Notes under the pieces: generated by a model
Databases searched by the model: none
The model's input: the letters and a program-made list of their open reading frames with translations, nothing else
Told to the model about the DNA's origin: nothing
Assembly (NCBI GenBank): GCA_009845505.1
Contig: VXZL01000430.1
Span: 1-7,393, forward strand
Source: Candidatus Poribacteria bacterium
Lineage (GTDB): Bacteria; Poribacteria; WGA-4E; WGA-3G
Reading direction: 5' to 3'
Length of the DNA stretch: 7,393 nt
Shown: piece by piece, positions 1 through 5,694 of the stretch
Position numbering within the stretch: the first letter of the stretch is position 1
Layout: each line of letters starts with the position of its first letter
Position numbers and translations under genes: made by a program

Positions 1-1
1 A

Positions 2-928
2 TCAAAGTTGACGAACCTAACGTCGCTGGATTTGAGCGGGAATCAAATAGTGGATCTGGGGCCGCTCTCGGGGTTGACGAATCTAACGTCGCTGGATTTG
101 AGCGGGAATCAAATAGTGGATGTGTCTCCCCTCGCAACATTGACGAACCTAACGTGGCTAGATCTACGAAGCAATCAGATAGTGGATGTCACGCCTTTGG
201 CAGCGTTGGTAAACTTAGAACGTCTTTACCTTGTCGGGAATCCTTTGACGGACACCTGGCCGTTGGCGAGTCTAACGAAACTCATAGAAGTGGATGTGGA
301 AATCACAGACCCTAAACTGCCAACCGATGTCAACGGGGATGGGGTCGTTAACATCATTGACCTCGTACTGGTCGGCACCAATTTTGCGAAAGCTGGACCT
401 AACGAGGCCGATGTCAACGGGGATGGGGTCGTTAACATCATTGACCTCGTACTGGTCGGGGCGGCATTTGGGCAAGCGCAAGCAGCACCTGTGCTGCGTT
501 CCGAAGTCTTAGAGACGTTCACTGTGGCAGATGTTCAAACATGGCTCGTATCAGCACGGAACTTGGATACGACCAATCCTGCCTACCAAAAGGGTATTAT
601 GTTCCTAAAAAGCCTCTTGGCGGCATTGACACCTAAAGACACGGTGCTGCTCCCAAATTATCCAAATCCCTTCAACCCCGAGACGTGGATTCCGTATCAT
701 CTCGCAGCGGCGACCGATGTGCAGATCACGATTTACGACGCAACGGGTGGGGTTGTAAGACGTTTAGATTTGGGGCATCAGTCTGCAGGATACTACACCG
801 CTCGCAGCCGTGCGGCATACTGGGACGGCAAAAACGCCCTCGGTGAATCTGTGGCGAGTGGCATCTACTTCTATCAGCTGCAGGCGGACACTGTGTCCCA
901 CCTGCGTAAAATGTTAATTCTCAAGTAG
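2..928 (+). CDS. Secreted leucine-rich-repeat protein with dockerin pair and C-terminal sorting-type module (5' end missing)
   Basis: The frame is open to the left edge (S-K precedes the first TTG at nt 8), so the true start and any signal peptide lie outside the window. Domain order: three and a half internalin-like 22-residue leucine-rich repeats of the form LTNLTSLDLSGNQIVD..PL (nt 8 to about 300); two EF-hand-like dockerin type I segments, each with D.N.D......D spacing in DVNGDGVVNIIDL (from nt 326 and nt 410); a helical linker (about nt 515-640); then a 95-residue module (nt 641-925) beginning TVLLPNYPNPFNPETW and ending KMLILK. That tail resembles FlgD-Ig-like and type IX secretion type A sorting domains. 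LRRs are typical protein-binding surfaces; dockerins bind cohesins in a calcium-dependent way. The next gene starts 34 bp downstream and encodes a cohesin-like domain, so the two products may interact. The domain calls are strong; partner and localisation are inferred. Confidence 0.9.
   Translation, partial: SKLTNLTSLDLSGNQIVDLGPLSGLTNLTSLDLSGNQIVDVSPLATLTNLTWLDLRSNQIVDVTPLAALVNLERLYLVGNPLTDTWPLASLTKLIEVDVEITDPKLPTDVNGDGVVNIIDLVLVGTNFAKAGPNEADVNGDGVVNIIDLVLVGAAFGQAQAAPVLRSEVLETFTVADVQTWLVSARNLDTTNPAYQKGIMFLKSLLAALTPKDTVLLPNYPNPFNPETWIPYHLAAATDVQITIYDATGGVVRRLDLGHQSAGYYTARSRAAYWDGKNALGESVASGIYFYQLQADTVSHLRKMLILK
8..227 (+). repeat. 66-bp tandem repeats encoding 22-residue LRR units
   Basis: Units start with TTG at nt 8, 74, 140 and 206, exactly 66 bp apart. 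The first 51 bp of units 1 and 2 differ at only two positions (nt 16/82 and nt 56/122), while unit 3 is more diverged and unit 4 is degenerate. This near identity at DNA level indicates recent unit duplication. Because the window starts inside the array, the total copy number is unknown. Confidence 0.9.
324..459 (+). repeat. Tandem 84-bp duplication encoding the two dockerin segments
   Basis: A 52-bp stretch at nt 324-375 recurs without any difference at nt 408-459, offset 84 bp (28 codons). Each copy encodes PTDVNG/EADVNG-type context followed by the calcium-binding loop with D, N, D and D ligands. Between copies the sequence diverges (TNFAKAGPNEA after copy 1, AAFGQAQAA after copy 2). Identity at synonymous positions suggests recent duplication or gene conversion, because selection on protein alone would not preserve it. 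Confidence 0.9.
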
Positions 929-949
929 GCTTATACAGTAAGTGCTAAA

Positions 950-956
950 AAGGTGA
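950..956 (+). promoter_or_regulatory. Ribosome binding site for the cohesin/peptidase gene
   Basis: AAGGTGA lies six bases before the ATG at nt 963. It supports this start, which is also the one that places a clean signal peptide at the N-terminus. The 34-bp gap from the preceding stop (nt 926-928) shows no hairpin and leaves little room for a separate promoter, consistent with co-transcription. Confidence 0.75.
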
Positions 957-962
957 TAACCT

Positions 963-3900
963 ATGTCAAAAAAATGGTTGTTTTCCTGTGTGTTCCTCTG
1001 TGTATTTATGCTATCTACGTCGCCAGTCGTGGCACAAAAAGGGAGTCTAAGCCTTGCGCCTTCTCCGATGAGTTCTCCGGGTGTCGGTGAGGAATTTGAG
1101 TTATTGGTGAACATTACCGGTGGTCAGGCTGTGGCGGGTTATCAGGTGACCGTAGCGTTTGACGCGACTGCCCTGGAATATGTTTCAAGTAAGAATGGTG
1201 ATTATCTGCCGGCGGGTGCCTTCGCGATTCCTGCGCAACATCAGGGTACTCGTGTGGTGCTTGCAGCAACGGCACTGAATGGTGAGAGTCGAGGAAATGG
1301 GACGCTGGCGGTGGTGACGTTTAAGGTAAAAGCGGTGAAAGCTTCCACAGTGTCGTTAGCGGAAGCGTTGCTGTCGAACAAACTCGGTCAGACGGCATCT
1401 CCGCAGGTTACGGGCGCGGAGATACTGGCGGATGACGTAGATCCGTATGGGCTTGCAGAAAAGGTGTATATCCAACACACCAAAACTCTCACGCGCACGG
1501 ATGTTCTGGAGGTTCTACCCGATGTTCTCTATGCGTTAAAAGCTCCGAAGGTTCAACCGCTGCTGAACGATGGGAGCATCAAGTTAATTGCCAACAATCC
1601 GGATCACCTGAAAACGTTCCTGCCGGACGTGGATAATGTGTTCATCAGGCTGCTTAAGACCGATGCGCAAATCAAAAGATTGATTCGCGATGCTAATTTT
1701 CAAAAAGTGCTTCAAGATCCAATTGCGATTGACGCACTCGTCGCATGGATGACCGAGGATACGGCCGGTGGCGGTGATATCGTTGATGATAGGCCCCCCG
1801 AAGAGTCAGCGGATGAAGAACTTCCGGCGATTTTTAGGACGGTAACTTTTTCGAGCTTCAGTAGCACCTTTGTGACCTATGACTGGGGTGGAAGGAACCC
1901 TGAGTTGAAATTTGAAGGCTTGGAGATGGGCAAATCCTACCGTCTGGGTTCAAAACGTAAAGTTGTCTTTACTTTAGTAAACAAGCAGACGGGTGAACCC
2001 GTGCCGTCTGTTGATCTTATTCTAAGCTACAACAAAAACGACGACCCACCTTCGGCGGCGACTGTGACCTTTAAACCTGCTGTAATTACTACGGATAAAA
2101 ACGGGCAAGCGGAAACCGAGATAACCTTTGGAAAACAGCCAAGAGCCTTCCGCATTTTCGTGAAACTGGGGCCACCTCCACCACCCTCATGGTTGACTGT
2201 GAGGCGTTTCCACATCCACAACACCACCAGCCTTGGTGGAGTTGAGTTGAAACATAAAGGTTTGGAGATAGACAAATCCTACCGTCTGGATTCAAAACAT
2301 AAAGTTATCTTTACTATAGTAAAAAAACGGACGGGTGAACCCGTGCCGTTTGTTAATCTCAGTTTCTTGGTGAGTGATGCTGCTTCGACTTTCGGAACTG
2401 CAACGTTTAAACCTGCTGTAATTACCACGGATAAAAACGGGCAAGCAGAAACCGAGATAACCTTCGGGAAAGGAGGTGACCTCTTCATTGTGGTAACAGT
2501 GGACGAAGGACCACAGGTGGCTTTTAGGGGCTACAGTTTCTCCGTCGACTATTGGGACTGGTTTAAAGGGATTGAGTTTAAATCGGACGGTTTGGAGGAA
2601 GGCAAATCCTACCGTCTGGGTTCAAAACGTAAAGTTGTTTTTACTTTAGTAAACAAGCAGACGGGTGAACCCGTGCCATCCGTTGATCTTACTCTAAGTT
2701 ACAGTGACAAACCTTGGGTGCCTGTGACCTTTAAACCTGCTGTAATTACCACGGATAAGAACGGGCAAGCAGAAACAGAGATAACTTTTGGAAAACAAGG
2801 GCAGCTCCTGATTTTGTTGCACGTAGGGCCACCCCCGTGGGTGACTGTGAGGAACATCAACAGCACATTTCGTACTTCCTACGGCAGGTCGTGGTTTGAG
2901 TTAGAGCATGAAGGTTTGGAGTTAGACAAATCCTACCGTCTGGGTTCAAAACGTAAAGTTATCTTTACTGTCGTAAACAAGCGGACGGGTGAACCCGCGC
3001 CGTCTGTTGATCTCACTCTAAGCTCCGGCAAACTTTCGACGGGACACACCACAACCGCAACGTTTAAACCTGCTGTAATTACCACGGATAAAAACGGGCA
3101 AGCAGAAACTGAAATAATCTTCGGAAAAGGAGGTGACCTCTACATTTCGGTGGAACTGAACGAAATCCAGGGACCGCCGGTGACTTTTTTTGGCTTCTTT
3201 TGGCGTATTAGCCCGCCTGGCAAGTTTGAAGTTGAGTTGAAAGTTAAAGGTTTGGTGTCAGACATATACCTTCCGGGTTCAAAACATCCAGTTATCTTTA
3301 CCGTAGTAAATAAGCGGACTGGTGAACCTGTGCCGGGTGTTGGTATCAGTTTAAGCTACACCAAAAATTCGACGACAACTGCGACCTTTAAACCCGCCGT
3401 AATTGTCACGGATGAAAAGGGGCAAGCGGAAATTGAGGTAACGCTCGGGGAAAAACCAGGGCGCCTGTCAATAGATGCGCATATGAGGGTTGGCCACCGC
3501 GAGGTGATAGTTTCGACTTTACCTAAAACTATTAATGGGGACCGAGCGTTTGATATAACGTTTGATGGCAGAGCGCGGTTCACTAAAGGCGGAGTGGAGT
3601 TCACTAAAACTCGCAAAAAACTTGTCGTTAAAGTCAAAGATGCCCTACCAGGTGTGGAGCTAAGTTTTAACGGTTACAATAGCGGTCTCCAGGTCGGTCA
3701 CGGTAAGGCATCCGTAACGTTTGAACCGGAAAAGGTTAGCACCGATAGCACGGGTCAGGCGGAGACTTACGTTACCTTTGGGGAAGGACTAAGCGATTTA
3801 GCCGTGAGTATCCACGCATCACGTAAAGTGATTTTTTTTCACAAACTCTCCACAGAGACAAATATAACTTTTGATGGTAGATCTGGCGTAGAGACAGATC

Positions 3901-5498
3901 TACCGCTTAATTATAATTCTTCTGGTAGCTACTCTTCCCCGGCTGTTTCGTATGAGATTCTGCCCATTAAGACTCGTAAAAAACTTGTCGTTAACGTCAA
4001 AGATACTCGATACCGTAGGAATATAGTTTTTGGAGAGAAGAAACCGTACCATAGTGCTAAGGGGAGCGTAACGTTTGAGCCAAAAGAGGTTCGCGCCGAT
4101 AGCAATGGTTGGGCGGTTACTTACATTACCTTTGGGGAAGGACTAAGGGATGTTAGAATTACAATAACCTCGAGTGTGAACATCCTTGATAAAAATGAAC
4201 ATGGTGCGAATGTTTACAGCTATTCCGATGGCAATAAGGCGGTTCTCATAAAGGGTTTAGAACTCAATGTAAATACTTCTCAAGTTCAATCTGATTTCAC
4301 CAAATACGCCCCCCCCTTAAATGGCAAGCATTTTAAAATTTATGGTCAGGGAGGTGAAAACACTTGTGGGCAAACCTCCGCGAGAATGCTATTATCTTAC
4401 TATGGCGTGGACGTTAGCTTATCTACGTTTAACAATGCGGCAGGTATTTCTACGGTGATCGTCGGTTCTACAGCAGAGCAGATGATGGATGGACTTATGT
4501 TGTTACCTGTTGAGTCTCAACGGTTCTCAGGAACTGGGCAAGGCTACGCACGAGATAAATCTCTAAGAGATAAGATTTCAGAAAGTCGTCCGCCAATAAT
4601 TGTTACAAGGACTGGTAAAAACGTTTATCATCACGTTGTTGTTGTAGGCTACGATACGAAGTCCAATAAGTTTCTGATAGCAGATCCTGGAGGGAAGGGA
4701 GGGTTCTACTGGGCACCGTGGCGGAAACTTAAAAGCGGTTGGAGCTTGTCTGACGACGAGGGCGAAGGTTATACTTGGGGTGAATGGTGGAAAAACATCC
4801 GTAATGCCAACTACTGGGGTGGTGCTCCTTTTACTCCAGATATAAAATTTCTCTTGGTGACAACTGGTGCCCTGAAACCCTATCGTATGTTTGTTCCGAA
4901 AGAGGCACCACCTTACCATCATCTGGAATCGAAGACATTTCGGAGATATACTTCACGATCACTTGGTGATAGTGGAAAACGGAAGTGGACAGTCCCCTTC
5001 AATGATGGGAAAATAGTGGCATTTGCGTACGCCATAAGACACGGGAGCTTCATAGATGTACCCAGCTTCCCCATCACAGATGGTAAGTTTAGATTTGAGT
5101 TCCGTCTTGGACCTATGACTTATCCTCAAACGCGGACAGCCGTATTTGTAACGACTTATTATAAACCGGGCTCTCCTGCGGCACCTGTGCTTCCTTTGCC
5201 TCCAGGGACGACAGTGCTGTTACCCAACTATCCGAACCCGTTTAACCCTGAAACATGGATACCGTATCATCTCGCTGAACCTGCGGATGTGACGCTGACG
5301 ATCTATGCGATAGATGGGAAGGTTGTGCGGCACTTAGATTTAGGGCATCAAGCCGCGGGCTATTATCAGAGCAAGTCGCGTGCGGCGCATTGGGATGGCC
5401 GGAACGATGTCGGTGAACGTGTGGCGAGCGGCATCTATTTCTACACCCTCACAGCTGGGGAATTTGCTGCGACGCAGAAGATGTTGATAGTGAAATAG
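963..5498 (+). CDS. Large exported cohesin / Ig-like-repeat protein with embedded C39-like cysteine peptidase
   Basis: The 1511-residue product starts with a Sec signal peptide (MSKKW, hydrophobic core, likely cleavage after A24 in VVA-Q). Residues about 26-155 resemble a cohesin domain (GYQVTVAFDATALEYVSS, then LAVVTFKV). Residues about 157-275 are predicted helical and end in an acidic linker. Seven Ig-like repeats start near residues 314, 427, 537, 645, 757, 877 and 997; they resemble bacterial Ig-like domain 1 (TGEPVPSV and VITTDKNGQAETEITFG). Residues about 1110-1300 look like a C39-like, papain-fold peptidase: Q1129 sits six residues before C1135 in NTCGQTSARM, H1223 lies in HHVVVVGYD, and D1241 in ADPGG, so the catalytic set appears complete. 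Residues 1300-1415 are unassigned. Residues 1417-1511 match the upstream gene's tail at 66 of 95 positions. Probable role: surface scaffold or adhesin displaying a peptidase, perhaps joined to dockerin proteins. The substrate is unknown. Confidence 0.9.
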   Translation: MSKKWLFSCVFLCVFMLSTSPVVAQKGSLSLAPSPMSSPGVGEEFELLVNITGGQAVAGYQVTVAFDATALEYVSSKNGDYLPAGAFAIPAQHQGTRVVLAATALNGESRGNGTLAVVTFKVKAVKASTVSLAEALLSNKLGQTASPQVTGAEILADDVDPYGLAEKVYIQHTKTLTRTDVLEVLPDVLYALKAPKVQPLLNDGSIKLIANNPDHLKTFLPDVDNVFIRLLKTDAQIKRLIRDANFQKVLQDPIAIDALVAWMTEDTAGGGDIVDDRPPEESADEELPAIFRTVTFSSFSSTFVTYDWGGRNPELKFEGLEMGKSYRLGSKRKVVFTLVNKQTGEPVPSVDLILSYNKNDDPPSAATVTFKPAVITTDKNGQAETEITFGKQPRAFRIFVKLGPPPPPSWLTVRRFHIHNTTSLGGVELKHKGLEIDKSYRLDSKHKVIFTIVKKRTGEPVPFVNLSFLVSDAASTFGTATFKPAVITTDKNGQAETEITFGKGGDLFIVVTVDEGPQVAFRGYSFSVDYWDWFKGIEFKSDGLEEGKSYRLGSKRKVVFTLVNKQTGEPVPSVDLTLSYSDKPWVPVTFKPAVITTDKNGQAETEITFGKQGQLLILLHVGPPPWVTVRNINSTFRTSYGRSWFELEHEGLELDKSYRLGSKRKVIFTVVNKRTGEPAPSVDLTLSSGKLSTGHTTTATFKPAVITTDKNGQAETEIIFGKGGDLYISVELNEIQGPPVTFFGFFWRISPPGKFEVELKVKGLVSDIYLPGSKHPVIFTVVNKRTGEPVPGVGISLSYTKNSTTTATFKPAVIVTDEKGQAEIEVTLGEKPGRLSIDAHMRVGHREVIVSTLPKTINGDRAFDITFDGRARFTKGGVEFTKTRKKLVVKVKDALPGVELSFNGYNSGLQVGHGKASVTFEPEKVSTDSTGQAETYVTFGEGLSDLAVSIHASRKVIFFHKLSTETNITFDGRSGVETDLPLNYNSSGSYSSPAVSYEILPIKTRKKLVVNVKDTRYRRNIVFGEKKPYHSAKGSVTFEPKEVRADSNGWAVTYITFGEGLRDVRITITSSVNILDKNEHGANVYSYSDGNKAVLIKGLELNVNTSQVQSDFTKYAPPLNGKHFKIYGQGGENTCGQTSARMLLSYYGVDVSLSTFNNAAGISTVIVGSTAEQMMDGLMLLPVESQRFSGTGQGYARDKSLRDKISESRPPIIVTRTGKNVYHHVVVVGYDTKSNKFLIADPGGKGGFYWAPWRKLKSGWSLSDDEGEGYTWGEWWKNIRNANYWGGAPFTPDIKFLLVTTGALKPYRMFVPKEAPPYHHLESKTFRRYTSRSLGDSGKRKWTVPFNDGKIVAFAYAIRHGSFIDVPSFPITDGKFRFEFRLGPMTYPQTRTAVFVTTYYKPGSPAAPVLPLPPGTTVLLPNYPNPFNPETWIPYHLAEPADVTLTIYAIDGKVVRHLDLGHQAAGYYQSKSRAAHWDGRNDVGERVASGIYFYTLTAGEFAATQKMLIVK
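1902..4175 (+). repeat. Array of seven Ig-like (Big_1-like) domain repeats inside the large surface protein
   Basis: Repeat starts in nucleotides: R1 1902, R2 2241, R3 2571, R4 2895, R5 3231, R6 3591, R7 3951. R1-R5 share a core with GKSYRLGSK (weaker in R5), FT.VNK.TGEPVP and FKPAVITTD..GQAE. R6 and R7 form a second subfamily with TRKKLVV.VKD and VTFEP, each preceded by ITFDGR. R1 and R3 match at 87 of 90 bases (nt 1929-2018 against 2601-2690). R2 and R4 share 53 identical bases (nt 2400-2452 and 3057-3109). Linkers between repeats vary in length and are proline- or aromatic-rich. Confidence 0.85.
3876..3904. repeat. Perfect 10-bp inverted repeat inside the coding sequence
   Basis: GGTAGATCTG (nt 3876-3885) and CAGATCTACC (nt 3895-3904) are exact reverse complements around a 9-base loop. 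It lies in the linker between Ig-like repeats R6 and R7. The R7 linker is about 18 residues longer than the R6 linker between the shared ITFDGR and TRKKLVV landmarks, so the hairpin coincides with an in-frame expansion. No known element is recognised. Confidence 0.6.
4309..4316 (+). repeat. C8 homopolymer tract in the coding sequence
   Basis: Eight consecutive C bases occur just before the codons for the C39-like peptidase domain (around residues 1116-1118). Gain or loss of one base would remove the peptidase and the C-terminal sorting module while leaving the cohesin and Ig repeats. A T8 tract lies earlier in the same gene at nt 3832-3839. The tracts are seen directly; any slippage is inference. 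Confidence 0.6.
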
Positions 5499-5518
5499 TA
5501 TCATAAAACCGTATGATA
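5499..5518. terminator. Weak AT-rich hairpin directly after the surface-protein stop codon
   Basis: TATCATA (nt 5499-5505) pairs with TATGATA (nt 5512-5518) around a 6-base loop, immediately after the TAG of the plus-strand gene. The stem contains only one G-C pair and no T-run follows on either strand, so it is a poor intrinsic terminator. Its position between convergent genes is the main argument for the call. Confidence 0.25.
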
Positions 5519-5562
5519 GCGGGGCAGGTGTTGACATCCGTCCAACGCTCTATGGTTCCGAC

Positions 5563-5694
5563 TTATTTGGGTGATTTAAATAATCTCGCTATCTCACATG
5601 AAAAACCCGCGACGACATCTTCACCACTCAGTGTGTCGTTGTGGGTCAGTAGCTTGATGTCGGTTTCAGAGCGATACACCCTCACAGTTTTTGA
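5563..5694 (-). pseudogene. C-terminal remnant of a Uma2-family (DUF820) nuclease-fold protein
   Basis: Read on the minus strand, a frame opens after a TGA at nt 5697-5695 and runs 43 codons to a TAA at nt 5565-5563. It encodes KTVRVYRSETDIKLLTHND followed by TLSGEDVVAGFSCEIARLFKSPK. From memory, this matches the C-terminal signature of Uma2 / DUF820 proteins: a VYR strand, a D.LSGEDV-type turn, then PGF....LF. The family's catalytic core would lie upstream, where the kinase gene sits instead, so only the tail survives. The fragment overlaps the kinase's last few codons and stop in another frame. No good ribosome binding site was seen, and a GTG at nt 5679 would be its only plausible start. 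An unrelated small ORF is possible. Confidence 0.6.

Noticed and set aside
8..4175. CRISPR array
   Set aside because: The regular repeats are in-frame protein repeats (LRR, dockerin, Ig-like) with coding spacing, and there are no short identical repeats with unique spacers.
4578..4922. 114-codon minus-strand frame
   Set aside because: It is antisense to the peptidase domain, whose catalytic residues are conserved in the plus frame.
5340..5537. 65-codon minus-strand frame across the end of the surface-protein gene
   Set aside because: It mostly lies antisense to the conserved C-terminal module, has no recognisable motif and ignores the better-supported Uma2 remnant frame next to it.
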